Source: Gammaproteobacteria bacterium (GTDB taxonomy: Bacteria > Pseudomonadota > Gammaproteobacteria > Steroidobacterales > Steroidobacteraceae). From it: a stretch of DNA of 64,000 nucleotides. Both the position numbers and the translations under genes were made by a program. The notes beneath the pieces were generated by a model. That model was given only the letters and a program-made list of their open reading frames with translations. It did not search any database and had not been told where the DNA came from. The stretch is taken from the NCBI GenBank assembly GCA_005878835.1, contig VBMV01000048.1, positions 43,391 to 107,390 on the forward strand. The letters run 5' to 3'. Below, in pieces: positions 40,483-49,384 of the stretch (its first letter is position 1; the number at the start of each line of letters is the position of its first letter).

Positions 40483-40610
40483 GGCGCGCACGGCGGCGGC
40501 CACAGCATGCTGCCGCGGCAGCGCCGCGCGGCGAATACACCCAGGCCGTGCAGCGGCGAAGCGCGCACCTCGATCAGTGGCGCCTGAGCGGCGGTGACCG
40601 CCGCGCTCAC
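40479..40610 (-). pseudogene. remnant of a SET-domain methyltransferase gene (43 codons)
   Basis: A short frame starts at a GTG overlapping the thyA stop (GTGA) and ends overlapping the kup start (ATGA). Its product, 43 residues, contains LIEVRASPLHGLGVFAARRC, which matches the first two strands of SET-domain proteins (typically R-S-x-I-H-G-R-G-V-F-A). The rest of the roughly 120-residue domain, including the NH motif and the catalytic tyrosine, is missing; after the match the sequence runs into the kup start through the palindrome GCTGCCGCGGCAGC (40509-40522). It most likely marks a deleted gene, though a short translated leader cannot be excluded. Confidence 0.55.
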
Positions 40611-41401
40611 ACCGCCACCGGCGCCCTGATCGGCGCATGGTGCTGGTAATTCACGAACTCGAAGTCCTCGTACTGGTAGGCGAAAATGCTCGCCGGGCGG
40701 CGGCGGATCACCAGCTGCGGCAGCGCGAACGGCGTGCGCGAGAGCTGCAGGTCCGCCTGCTGGAGATGATTCAGGTACAGGTGGCAGTCGCCGCCGGTCC
40801 AGATGAGCTCGCCGGGCTCGAGATCGCATTGCTGCGCGAACAGGTGCGTGAGCAGCGCGTAGCCGGCGATGTTGAACGGTACGCCGAGAAACACGTCCGC
40901 GCTGCGCTGGTAGAGCTGACAGGACAGGCGTCCCGCGGCCACGTAGAGCTGGAAGAACGCATGACAGGGCATCAGGCGCATGCGCTCGAGCTCACCCACG
41001 TTCCAGGCGCTGACCATGATGCGGCGCGAATCAGGGTCGCTCCTGAGCCGCTCGACGGCCTGGGCGATCTGGTCGATGGTGCGTCCGCCCTCTGCCGGCC
41101 AGGCACGCCACTGCCGGCCGTAGACCGGGCCGAGCTCCCCGTGCTCGTCCGCCCATTCGTCCCAGATCGTGACCTCGTGCTCACGCAGCCAGGCGACGTT
41201 GGTGTCGCCGCGCAGGAACCACAGCAGCTCGTAGACCAGCGACCGCAGGTGGAGCTTCTTGGTCGTCACCAGCGGGAAGCCGCGGGCGAGATCGAAGCGC
41301 ATCTGGTGCCCAAACACCGACAGGGTGCCGGTGCCGGTGCGGTCGCCCTTGCGCACGCCCTCGGTCCGGATCCGGCGCATCAGCTCCAGGTACTGTTTCA
41401 T
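40607..41401 (-). CDS. thyA: thymidylate synthase
   Basis: ThyA methylates dUMP to dTMP using methylene-THF. I chose the ATG at 41401 ([20 protein letters not shown]), overlapping the lgt stop (ATGA) and giving 264 residues, the same length as the E. coli enzyme. The catalytic cysteine is in [31 protein letters not shown] and [19 protein letters not shown] are strictly conserved family stretches. The lgt-thyA pairing is common in gammaproteobacteria. Confidence 0.97.
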   Translation of the reverse strand: MKQYLELMRRIRTEGVRKGDRTGTGTLSVFGHQMRFDLARGFPLVTTKKLHLRSLVYELLWFLRGDTNVAWLREHEVTIWDEWADEHGELGPVYGRQWRAWPAEGGRTIDQIAQAVERLRSDPDSRRIMVSAWNVGELERMRLMPCHAFFQLYVAAGRLSCQLYQRSADVFLGVPFNIAGYALLTHLFAQQCDLEPGELIWTGGDCHLYLNHLQQADLQLSRTPFALPQLVIRRRPASIFAYQYEDFEFVNYQHHAPIRAPVAV

Positions 41402-42198
41402 TGTGCGATGGCGAAATTGCCCGAGGGCGCGCGCACGCGGTACGCCCACGCCAGCAGCGCGCCGCCGGCGATGATCATCGGCGCCGACAGTACTTGCCCC
41501 TCGGTGAGCCAGCCGCCGGCGAGATAGCCGATGTGCTCATCCGGCAGCCGCACGAACTCCACCAGAAAGCGTGACACGCCGTAGAGAGCCAGGAACAACC
41601 CCGAGGGCGCCAGGCGCGGCCGCGGACGTGCGGTGAACCACCACATCACGGTGAACAGCAGCAGGCCTTCGAGGGCCGCCTCGTAGAGCTGTGAGGGGTG
41701 GCGCACCTCGCCGTTGACGCGAAATCCCCACGGCACGGTCGTAACCTTACCCCACAGCTCGCTGTTGATGAAGTTACCGATGCGGCCGAAGAACAGGCCC
41801 AGCGCCGGCAGCGGCACGGTGAAATCGTAGACGTCGGCGGGATGACGGCCGCGGCGCCAGGCAAACAGCGTGAGCGCGGTGGCGACACCGAGCATCCCGC
41901 CGTGAAAGGACATGCCGCCTTCCCAGAGCCTGAGTGGATACCACGCGTCGTTTGCCCAGAACGTCAGGCCGTAGAACAGCACGTAGCCGATGCGCCCGCC
42001 GAGAATCACACCGAGCATGGCGAAGAAAATCACATCGTCGACATCGTTCTTCTTCCAGGTCGAGCCGGGCTGTGCGGCGCGCCGGCGCGCCAGCCACCAG
42101 GCCGCCGCGAACCCGAGCAGGTACATGATGCCGTACCAATGCACCTTGATCGGGCCGAGCTCGAAGGCCACCTTGTTGAAGCCGGGGTAGGTCAGCAT
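41398..42198 (-). CDS. lgt: phosphatidylglycerol-prolipoprotein diacylglyceryl transferase
   Basis: Lgt attaches diacylglycerol to the lipobox cysteine of prolipoproteins at the inner membrane. The 266-residue product has about seven membrane segments. The Lgt signature lies at [16 protein letters not shown], with [10 protein letters not shown] and [18 protein letters not shown] also conserved. It starts 12 bases after the rlmI stop and overlaps thyA. Likely clients encoded in this window include RlpA, Sbp and the lipoprotein ending at 33501. Confidence 0.96.
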   Translation of the reverse strand: MLTYPGFNKVAFELGPIKVHWYGIMYLLGFAAAWWLARRRAAQPGSTWKKNDVDDVIFFAMLGVILGGRIGYVLFYGLTFWANDAWYPLRLWEGGMSFHGGMLGVATALTLFAWRRGRHPADVYDFTVPLPALGLFFGRIGNFINSELWGKVTTVPWGFRVNGEVRHPSQLYEAALEGLLLFTVMWWFTARPRPRLAPSGLFLALYGVSRFLVEFVRLPDEHIGYLAGGWLTEGQVLSAPMIIAGGALLAWAYRVRAPSGNFAIAQ

Positions 42199-42210
42199 GA
42201 GGCGCGAAGT

Positions 42211-43446
42211 TTAGCCGACCTCGCGCGTGACGCGGCAGAAGAACGCCTTGAGATAGCGGGTCTCCGGGATCGCCGGGTGCACGGGGTGGTCGGGCGACTG
42301 GCCGCCGGCTTCCAGGATCTGGACGAAGCGCCCGCTGTGGCGCGCAGCGCTCTGGATCGCGCTGACCAGCTCCTCGGGCGCGAGATGGTACGAGCAGGAG
42401 CAGGATACGAGCAGTCCCTCGTCCGCGAGCAGTCCCAGGGCGAGCTGATTGAGCTTGCGGTACGCCGCCTGCCCCTTTGGTGTGTCCTTCTTGCGCTTGA
42501 TGAACGCGGGCGGGTCGAGAATCACCAGGTCGAACCGCTCACCCTGCTCCGTAAGGCTCTTCAGTGCCTCGAACGCGTCGGCGCGCAGCACCTGCACCGC
42601 GGTGCCGTTGCGCGCTGCGTTGAGCTGCGCGAACTCCAGCGCCGCCTGCGAGGTATCCACGCAGTGCGCGCGCGCGGCTCCGTGGCGCAGCGCCGTGACC
42701 GCCCAGGCTCCCACGTACGAGCACACATCGAGCACGCGCGCGCCCGCCGCCACGTACCGCGCCAGCCGCGCGCGGTTGGCGCTCTGGTCGTAGAACCAAC
42801 CGGTCTTCTGTCCCTCGGCGAGCGGCGCCGTGAACGACAGCCCGCCCTCGGTGACTTCGATGTTGGCCGGGAGCGCGCCGAACGCCGCCGCCGTAAACCG
42901 TGGCAGGTGCTCGAGCTCGCGCGCCGCGGAGTCGTTCTTCCAGTACAGCACGGCCGGTGCGAGCACTGCGCGTACCGCCGCGGCGACCTCCTCGCGCAGC
43001 GCCTCCATGCCGGCGGTGGCGATCTGACCGACGACAACCGCGCCGTAGCGATCGAGCACCAGTCCCGGCAGCTGGTCCGACTCGCCGAAGACCCAGCGGT
43101 AGTAGGGCGCGCCGGTGAGCCGCTCGCGCAGGGCCAATGCCGTCCGCAGCCGCCGTTCGATCAGCACCCCGTCGACCGGGCGAGCCTCATCGCGCGACAG
43201 GATGCGCGCGCAGATGAGTGCGTGCGGGTTGACGCACGCGTAGCCGACGAATGCGTCGCGCTGGGTGCGCAGCTGCGCCACGGCACCGGGCGCGAATGCC
43301 GTCAGGGGCGTGCTGCCGGTGTCGATCTCGTTGCTGAACACCCACACGTGCCCCGCCGCCAGGCGCCGTTCCTCGCCGCGCTTCAGGCGCAGCACGCGCG
43401 CGGGGGCGTCGGCAGAGTCGGCGTGCAGGGCTTGCGGGTCTGACAT
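42211..43446 (-). CDS. rlmI: 23S rRNA (cytosine1962-C5)-methyltransferase RlmI-type
   Basis: RlmI methylates C1962 of 23S rRNA. The 411-residue product begins with a PUA domain (LKRGEERRLAAGHVWVFSNE) and has a middle domain. The Rossmann methyltransferase follows, with the SAM-site RVLDVCSYVGAWAVTALRHG. The active-site region is DLVILDPPAFIKRKKDTP, and the cysteine-containing LLVSCSCSYHLAPEE follows. It heads the minus-strand run rlmI-lgt-thyA-kup-folA and is divergent from the DUF255 gene. Confidence 0.9.
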   Translation of the reverse strand: MSDPQALHADSADAPARVLRLKRGEERRLAAGHVWVFSNEIDTGSTPLTAFAPGAVAQLRTQRDAFVGYACVNPHALICARILSRDEARPVDGVLIERRLRTALALRERLTGAPYYRWVFGESDQLPGLVLDRYGAVVVGQIATAGMEALREEVAAAVRAVLAPAVLYWKNDSAARELEHLPRFTAAAFGALPANIEVTEGGLSFTAPLAEGQKTGWFYDQSANRARLARYVAAGARVLDVCSYVGAWAVTALRHGAARAHCVDTSQAALEFAQLNAARNGTAVQVLRADAFEALKSLTEQGERFDLVILDPPAFIKRKKDTPKGQAAYRKLNQLALGLLADEGLLVSCSCSYHLAPEELVSAIQSAARHSGRFVQILEAGGQSPDHPVHPAIPETRYLKAFFCRVTREVG

Positions 43447-43503
43447 GGAATACGGGCAGGGAACGCGGAAGCGGAGTATACAATCTTGAGGAGGAGATCA
43501 CGG

Positions 43504-45609
43504 ATGCAGACGAGCCACGTCAACGCCGACGGCACGCCGAAGTACACGAATAATCTCGCGACCGAGACGAGTCCGTACCTGCGGAAACACGCGCACAATC
43601 CGGTGCAGTGGTATCCGTGGGGAACCGAGGCGCTCGAGCGGGCACGCGCCGAAAAAAAGCCGATTCACCTGAGTGTAGGATACAACGCGTGTCATTGGTG
43701 CCACCGATTGCGGGAAGAGAGCTTCGAAGACGAGGCCACCGCACGGCTTCTCAACAAGCACTTCGTCAACATCAAGGTCGATCGGGAAGAGCGTCCTGAC
43801 ATCGACAGGATCTACCAGATCGCGCAGCAGATGCTCACCCAGCACGGCGGCGGCTGGCCGCTCACCATGTTCCTGACGCACGACGACCAGCGGCCGTTCT
43901 TCGGCGGCACCTACTTCCCGAAGGAAGCCCGCTACGGCCTGCCGGCGTTTCGCGACGTGCTGCTGCGGGTGGCGAAATACTATCGCGATCATGCCGCGGA
44001 GCTGCGCTCGCAGAACGACGCGCTGATGTCGGCATTCGCCCAGCTCAATCCGGCGCCGGCGGCCGCCGACACCGAGCTCACCGATGAGCCGCTCAAGGCC
44101 TGCCGCGCGCAGCTGGCGCACTCCTTCGACAGCCGCGACGGCGGCTTCGGCGCCGCGCCCAAATTCCCGCACCCGCAGAGTCTCGAGCGGCTGCTGCGCG
44201 ACTGGCGCGCCAGTGCGCATGCGCCCGAGCCCGATCTGCAGGCCCTCCACATGGCCACCTTCACGCTGCGCCGCATGGCCGAGGGCGGCATCAACGATCA
44301 GCTGGGTGGCGGATTCTGCCGCTACTCGGTCGATGAGCGCTGGGTGATTCCGCACTTCGAGAAAATGCTCTACGACAACGGCGCGCTGCTGGCGGTGTAT
44401 GCGCAGGCGGCGCTCGCCGGCAGCGATCCGCTGTACGCGCGCGTGACGCAGGAGACCGCCGCCTGGACCTTGCGCGAGATGCAGGCTCCGCAGGGCGGCT
44501 ACTTCTCGAGCCTCGACGCCGACTCCGAGGGTCACGAAGGCAAGTTCTACGTCTGGGATCGCAGCGACATCGAAGGGCAGCTGAGCGCAGAGGAGCTCGC
44601 GGTGTTCGCGCCGCGCTACGGGCTCGATCAGCCCGCGAACTTCGAGGGCCGCTGGCACCTGCACGTGGCCGCCTCGCTCGAGGACATTGCCCGGCAGGCC
44701 GGAAAGCCGGTCGCGCAGATCGCGGCGCTGCTCGATGGCGCGCGCGCGAAACTGCTGGCGCTGCGGGCTCGGCGCGTGCGTCCGGCACGCGATGAGAAAG
44801 TCCTGACGTCCTGGAACGCGCTGATGATCCGCGGCCTGGCGATCGCCGCGCGCGCCCTGGGGCGGGACGAGCTCGGCGAGTCCGCGAGCCGCGCGCTCGA
44901 TTTCATCCGCGGCACGCTGTGGCGCGACGGGCGCCTGCTCGCGAGCTGGATGGATGGCCGCGCGCACCTGAACGCCTACCTCGACGACTACGTATATCTC
45001 GCCGATGCGGTACTCGAGCTGCAGCAGCTGCGCTTCTCGGCGCCGGAGCTGGAATTTGCGCGGCAGCTGCTGGAAGTGGTGCTACGGCACTTCGCTGACG
45101 CCGAAGCGGGCGGCTTCTACTTCACCGCCGACGATCACGAAGCGCTCATCCACCGCTCCAAGGTCTTCGCCGACGACGCCACGCCCGCCGGCAACGGCAT
45201 CGCCGCCCGCGTGCTGCTGCGCATGGGGCATCTGCTGGGCGAGCCGCGCTACCTGGCGGCGGCCGAGCGGACGCTGCGGGCCGCGTGGCCGGCGCTGGCG
45301 CAGCACCCGCAGGCGCACGTGAGCCTGGTCACTGCGCTCGAAGAGCTGTTGGATCCGCCCGAGTTCGTGATCCTGAGGGGCGAAGCGCGCACCATCGAGG
45401 GCTGGCGAGTGGAGCTCGCGCGGCAGTACGCCCCGCGCCGCGTGGTGCTGGCGATAGCGGCGCAGACGCCGGATCTTCCGCCAGCGCTGGCGGACAAGAC
45501 CTCGCGCGCGGCCCCGGTCGCATACGTGTGCCGCGGCAGCAGCTGCGCGGCCCCGGTCGACTCTCTCGAAGCGCTCACCGAGCAGCTGCGCGCCGGCGAT
45601 ATGGGGTGA
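43504..45609 (+). CDS. thioredoxin-domain protein, DUF255 (YyaL/SPATA20 family)
   Basis: I chose the ATG at 43504 because an AGGAGG Shine-Dalgarno (43489-43494) lies 9 bases upstream; this gives 701 residues. The N-terminal 170 residues are the DUF255 thioredoxin-like domain, with NLATETSPYLRKHAHNPVQW, the CHWCH motif (NACHWCHRL) and VDREERPDIDRIYQ. The rest resembles the six-hairpin glycosidase/AGE-epimerase fold. Members are widespread but their reaction is not firmly established. The usual Met after CHWCH is Arg-Leu here. It is transcribed alone, convergent to putA. Confidence 0.9.
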   Translation: MQTSHVNADGTPKYTNNLATETSPYLRKHAHNPVQWYPWGTEALERARAEKKPIHLSVGYNACHWCHRLREESFEDEATARLLNKHFVNIKVDREERPDIDRIYQIAQQMLTQHGGGWPLTMFLTHDDQRPFFGGTYFPKEARYGLPAFRDVLLRVAKYYRDHAAELRSQNDALMSAFAQLNPAPAAADTELTDEPLKACRAQLAHSFDSRDGGFGAAPKFPHPQSLERLLRDWRASAHAPEPDLQALHMATFTLRRMAEGGINDQLGGGFCRYSVDERWVIPHFEKMLYDNGALLAVYAQAALAGSDPLYARVTQETAAWTLREMQAPQGGYFSSLDADSEGHEGKFYVWDRSDIEGQLSAEELAVFAPRYGLDQPANFEGRWHLHVAASLEDIARQAGKPVAQIAALLDGARAKLLALRARRVRPARDEKVLTSWNALMIRGLAIAARALGRDELGESASRALDFIRGTLWRDGRLLASWMDGRAHLNAYLDDYVYLADAVLELQQLRFSAPELEFARQLLEVVLRHFADAEAGGFYFTADDHEALIHRSKVFADDATPAGNGIAARVLLRMGHLLGEPRYLAAAERTLRAAWPALAQHPQAHVSLVTALEELLDPPEFVILRGEARTIEGWRVELARQYAPRRVVLAIAAQTPDLPPALADKTSRAAPVAYVCRGSSCAAPVDSLEALTEQLRAGDMG

Positions 45610-45651
45610 GGCGACCCTGCCCGGCCACCCCCACCGCCACAATCCGGCCGG

Positions 45652-48600
45652 TCAGGACAGCAGCTCGACGTTGCCGCCGATGGCGGCGGTGTTGATGGTG
45701 AGCGTGCGCTCGGTGGCGAAGCGCAGCAGGTAATGCGGCCCGCCGGCCTTGGGTCCGGTGCCCGACAGGCCCTGGCCGCCGAACGGCTGTACCCCGACCA
45801 CCGCGCCGATCATGTTGCGGTTCACGTACGTGTTGCCCACCGGCAGCGATCGGAACACGTGCCGGGCGACGCTCTCGAGGCGGCTGTGAACCCCGAGCGT
45901 CAGCCCGAAGCCGGTGCTGCGGATCGCCTCGAGCACCTGCGGCAGCTCCCCGCTGCGATAGCGCGCCACGTGCAGGATCGGTCCGAACTCCTCGCTTTTG
46001 AGCTGATCGAGGCTGCGCAACTCGAACAGCTGTGGCGCAAAGAAATGTCCCGGCGCCAGGCTGGCATCGAGCTCGCAGGCGTACAGCAGTTTCGCCTCGG
46101 CGCGCATGCGCGCGGCATGCTGCTGCAGGCGCTGCTGGGCGGCCCGTGAGATCACCGGACCGACATCGGTGGCCAGATCCGCCGGCGCGCCGATCTTAAG
46201 ACAGCGCATTGCGCCGACGAGCATCGCGATCACGCGCGCGGCGATCTCCTCCTGCAGGTACAGCACGCGCAGCGCCGAGCAGCGCTGGCCTGCGCTCGTA
46301 AAAGCAGAGGTGATGACGTCGTCGACCACCTGCTCGGGCAGCGCGGTCGCATCGACCACCATCGCGTTGACGCCGCCGGTCTCGGCGATGAGCGGCACGA
46401 TCGCGCCGTCGCGATTGGCGAGGGTGCGGTTGATGGTGGCGGCGGTCGCGGTCGAGCCCGTGAACGCGACACCGGCGAGGGCCGGGTGGGTGAGCGCCAC
46501 CTTGCCGAACGCCGGGCCATCGGCCGGCGTGAGCTGCAGGGCCGCGGCCGGCACGCCCGCCTCGTGCAGCAGGCAGGTCATGGCATGAGCGATGAGCGGC
46601 GTCGCCGGCGCCGGCTTCGCCACCACGGCGTTGCCGGCCACGAGCGCCGCGGTGATCTGCCCGGTGAAGATCGCCAGCGGGAAATTCCACGGGCTGATGC
46701 ACACGAACACGCCGCGGCCGTGCAGGGAGAGCGTGTTGCTCTCGCCAGTCGGCCCGGGCAGCTCGAGCGGCGCGCCGAACAGCTCCTCGCCGCGCGCCGC
46801 GTAATAGCGGCAGAAATCCACCGCCTCGCGCAGCTCCGCCACCGCATCGGGCAGCGTCTTGCCGGCCTCGCGCACCAGCAGGCTGAGGAACAGCCCGCGT
46901 CGCTGCTGCAACAGGTCCGCGGCACGCGTGAGACAGGCGGCGCGCTCGGCCGCAGGCCGCGCATCCCAGTGCGGCTGCGCCTCCTGCGCCGCCTGCATCG
47001 CGTGGCGCATCTGCGCGGCGCTCGCATCGCGCGTCAGCCCCACCGTCTCGCGGGTGTCGGCCGGCGAGGTCACCGGCGTCGCGGCACCGCGCGTGCGGCG
47101 GCCGCTCAGGATCGGTCCGCCGACGTAAGTCTCGCCGGCGTGCGGCTGCACCAGCGCCTGCAGCGCAGCCAGCGCCGCCGGATCGCCGAAGTCCTGCCCT
47201 TCCGAGTTGGCGCGCCCGGCGCCAAAGAGCGCGCGCGGCTCGCGCACCCGCGTCGGCCGCGAGGCGTTGCTGGTCAGGGAAGAGACCGGATCGCGCACCA
47301 CCTGCTCCACCGGGATCTGCGGATTCATGAACTGATGGACGAAGGAGCTGTTGGCGCCGTTCTCGAGCAGCCGCCGCACCAGGTACGGCAACAGCTCCTC
47401 GTGCGTGCCCACCGGTGCGTACACCCGCACCGGCGGCAGCGCGGGAACTTCCGCCCGCGCCGCCTCGTACAGCGCCTCACCCATGCCGTGCAGGCGCTGG
47501 AACTCGTACGCCGCGCTGGCCGGGGCCAGCTCGAGCACCGCGGCGACCGTGTAGGCGTTGTGGGTGGCGAACTGCGGGTAGATCACCTCGCCGGCGGCGA
47601 ACAGCTGCCGCGCGCACTCGAGGTAGCTGGCGTCGGTGGCGGCCTTGGAGGTGTAGACGGGGAAGCTGGCGAGGCCGCGCTCCTGCGCGCGCTTGATCTC
47701 GCTGTCCCAGTACGCCCCCTTGACCAGGCGCACCGTCATGCGTCGAGCGCTGTCGCGGGCCAGCGCCGCCACCCAGTCGAGCACCAGCGGCGCGCGGCGG
47801 CCGTAGGCCTGTACCGCGAGTCCGAGCCCCTGCCAGGAGCGCGTGGCCGGGTCCCGCGCCAGCGTCTCGACGATGTCGAGCGACAGGTCGAGCCGATCGG
47901 CCTCCTCGGCGTCGATGGTGAAGCCGATGCCGGCGCGCGCCGCCCGGCGCGCCAGCTCCAGCATGCGGGGGCTAAGCTGCTCGTTGACCCGCGCGCTCTG
48001 CAGCTGCGTGTAGCGCGGCTCGAGCGCCGAGAGTTTCACCGAGATGCCCGAGCGCGCGTGCACCGAGGCCGCCGCCTGAGCGCCCAGGGCCCCGATCGCG
48101 TGCGCATAGGAATCGTAGTAGCGCTGCGCGTCCGACTCGGTTCGCGCGCCCTCGCCCAGCACGTCGAAGGAGCACAGCGCCAGTCCCGGCTCGGAGCGCC
48201 CGCGCGCCAGCGCGGCGTCGATGGTCTCACCGACGATGAAGGCGTGCCCCAGCAGCTGCATCGACTGGCGCAGCGCCGCGCGCACGATGGGCGCGATCAT
48301 CGGCCTGGCGAGGCTGGCGGTGGAGAACTGCCCCGACAGCTCTGCCGACACTTCCGGCAGCAGCCGCCCGGCCGCGCCGAGCAGCGTGAACCCGGTTCGC
48401 AGCAGCAGGTCGGTGTCGCCCGGAACGCCGGCGGCGCGCACCGCTGCGAGCCGTTCGGCGATCAGCTGGTCGGCGCGCCTGGGGTCCGGCGTGCGCAGCA
48501 GCGCCTCGGCCAGGCTCATGAGCGCCTTGCCCTGGGCGCTGTCGAGCGGGAACTGCTCGAGCATCCTGTCGACGAGCGGCCGGGAGCGCCGATCCGCACG

Positions 48601-48789
48601 GGCCGTCTCGACCCAGCGCGCGGCGCGGGTCGCGGCGCGCTCGAGCGCCGCCCGCGCGACCGACAGGTCGGCGAGCAGCTCCCCGGATGCGTCGGCCTCC
48701 GGGCGCAGCGTCGCCGCGCGCAGCTGCGCACGCAGCGCCGCGAGGCCCGTCCCCGTTTGATTCACCTGTTGGGCCGTCGCTCGGTCCAT
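45652..48789 (-). CDS. putA: bifunctional proline dehydrogenase / glutamate semialdehyde dehydrogenase
   Basis: PutA oxidises proline to glutamate in two steps at the membrane. The 1045-residue product lacks the N-terminal ribbon-helix-helix domain of E. coli PutA (about 1320 residues), so it should not repress itself. The PRODH barrel spans about 130-480 (RMTVRLVKGAYWDSEIKRAQ, and YPQFATHNAYTVAAVLE). The aldehyde dehydrogenase half spans about 560-1030, with FTGSTATAATINR and the catalytic Cys in SAGQRCSALRVLYL. A divergently encoded Lrp-type regulator is the likely controller. Confidence 0.95.
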   Translation of the reverse strand: MDRATAQQVNQTGTGLAALRAQLRAATLRPEADASGELLADLSVARAALERAATRAARWVETARADRRSRPLVDRMLEQFPLDSAQGKALMSLAEALLRTPDPRRADQLIAERLAAVRAAGVPGDTDLLLRTGFTLLGAAGRLLPEVSAELSGQFSTASLARPMIAPIVRAALRQSMQLLGHAFIVGETIDAALARGRSEPGLALCSFDVLGEGARTESDAQRYYDSYAHAIGALGAQAAASVHARSGISVKLSALEPRYTQLQSARVNEQLSPRMLELARRAARAGIGFTIDAEEADRLDLSLDIVETLARDPATRSWQGLGLAVQAYGRRAPLVLDWVAALARDSARRMTVRLVKGAYWDSEIKRAQERGLASFPVYTSKAATDASYLECARQLFAAGEVIYPQFATHNAYTVAAVLELAPASAAYEFQRLHGMGEALYEAARAEVPALPPVRVYAPVGTHEELLPYLVRRLLENGANSSFVHQFMNPQIPVEQVVRDPVSSLTSNASRPTRVREPRALFGAGRANSEGQDFGDPAALAALQALVQPHAGETYVGGPILSGRRTRGAATPVTSPADTRETVGLTRDASAAQMRHAMQAAQEAQPHWDARPAAERAACLTRAADLLQQRRGLFLSLLVREAGKTLPDAVAELREAVDFCRYYAARGEELFGAPLELPGPTGESNTLSLHGRGVFVCISPWNFPLAIFTGQITAALVAGNAVVAKPAPATPLIAHAMTCLLHEAGVPAAALQLTPADGPAFGKVALTHPALAGVAFTGSTATAATINRTLANRDGAIVPLIAETGGVNAMVVDATALPEQVVDDVITSAFTSAGQRCSALRVLYLQEEIAARVIAMLVGAMRCLKIGAPADLATDVGPVISRAAQQRLQQHAARMRAEAKLLYACELDASLAPGHFFAPQLFELRSLDQLKSEEFGPILHVARYRSGELPQVLEAIRSTGFGLTLGVHSRLESVARHVFRSLPVGNTYVNRNMIGAVVGVQPFGGQGLSGTGPKAGGPHYLLRFATERTLTINTAAIGGNVELLS

Positions 48790-48826
48790 GTCCGCCTGCC
48801 TAGTTGATTGCTCTTATGTTATGCTT

Positions 48827-48841
48827 TTATTTAGAGAATAA
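48827..48841. promoter_or_regulatory. AT-rich palindrome between putA and the Lrp-type gene, probable operator
   Basis: TTATTTAGAGAATAA has matching arms TTATT and AATAA around a 5-base centre. It sits in a 91-base AT-rich intergenic region (48790-48880) that contrasts with the GC-rich flanks. Lrp/AsnC proteins bind 13-15 bp degenerate palindromes with AT-rich centres, so this is the best candidate site for control of putA and of the regulator itself. Confidence 0.45.
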
Positions 48842-48880
48842 TTGTCCGTTTTAGCCACTTTAATAGCGAAATCAACTGCC

Positions 48881-49384
48881 ATGAGCCCGAAATCAGCGTC
48901 GACCGCGGCCGGCGAGCGCACTCTCGACCGCATCGACCGGCGCCTGCTCGCGCGGCTGCAGCAGGATGGCCGTGCGGCGGTCTCGCAGCTCGCGCGCGAG
49001 GTGCACCTCACCGTCACGCCGACGCTCGAGCGCGTGCGGCGCCTGGAGTCCGCCGGGTACATCGAGGGGTACTTTGCGCGCCTGAGCCCCGGCCGGCTCG
49101 GGCTCGGCCTGCTCGCCTACGTGGAGGTGCTGCTGGATCGCACCACGCCCGACGCCTTCGAGCGCTTCAAGCAGGTGATGCTGGCGCACGATGAGGTGAT
49201 GGAGTGCCACATGGTGGCGGGCGGGTTCGATTACCTGCTCAAGGTACGCGTAACGGACATGGAGAGTTACCGCCGCTTCCTCGGCGATCGCATCGCCGCG
49301 GTGCGCGGTGTGCAGCAGACGCACACCTACTTCGTGATGGAAGAGGTGAAATCCACGCACCGCATCATCGTGCCGGAGAGCTGA
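48881..49384 (+). CDS. Lrp/AsnC-family transcriptional regulator, likely PutR
   Basis: I chose the ATG at 48881 (MSPKSASTAAGERTLDRIDR), giving 167 residues, the normal Lrp length; a TTG at 48842 is a less likely alternative. The N-terminal helix-turn-helix reads LDRIDRRLLARLQQDGRAAV with TVTPTLERVRRLESAGYI, and the C-terminal RAM domain includes ECHMVAGGFDYLLKVRVTDM. Divergent Lrp-type activators of short putA genes (PutR) are known in alphaproteobacteria; proline as effector is inferred. Its 3' end overlaps the convergent aminotransferase gene by 20 bases. Confidence 0.88.
   Translation: MSPKSASTAAGERTLDRIDRRLLARLQQDGRAAVSQLAREVHLTVTPTLERVRRLESAGYIEGYFARLSPGRLGLGLLAYVEVLLDRTTPDAFERFKQVMLAHDEVMECHMVAGGFDYLLKVRVTDMESYRRFLGDRIAAVRGVQQTHTYFVMEEVKSTHRIIVPES

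Noticed and set aside
40509..40522. GCTGCCGCGGCAGC palindrome as a transcription terminator
   Set aside because: No T-tract follows, and the flanking genes overlap by 4 bases on one strand, so termination there is unlikely. Noted instead as the likely breakpoint of the SET remnant.
37228..40587. Very long open frame on the plus strand opposite kup and across kmo
   Set aside because: It is antisense to or out of frame with well-recognised genes, is compositionally odd (Arg, His, Gln rich), and matches no family. In GC-rich DNA stops are rare and such frames are common shadows.
46486..48807. Open frame of 773 codons antisense to putA
   Set aside because: Shadow of putA. The product is Arg/His/Gln-rich with no domain, and no ribosome-binding site is evident.
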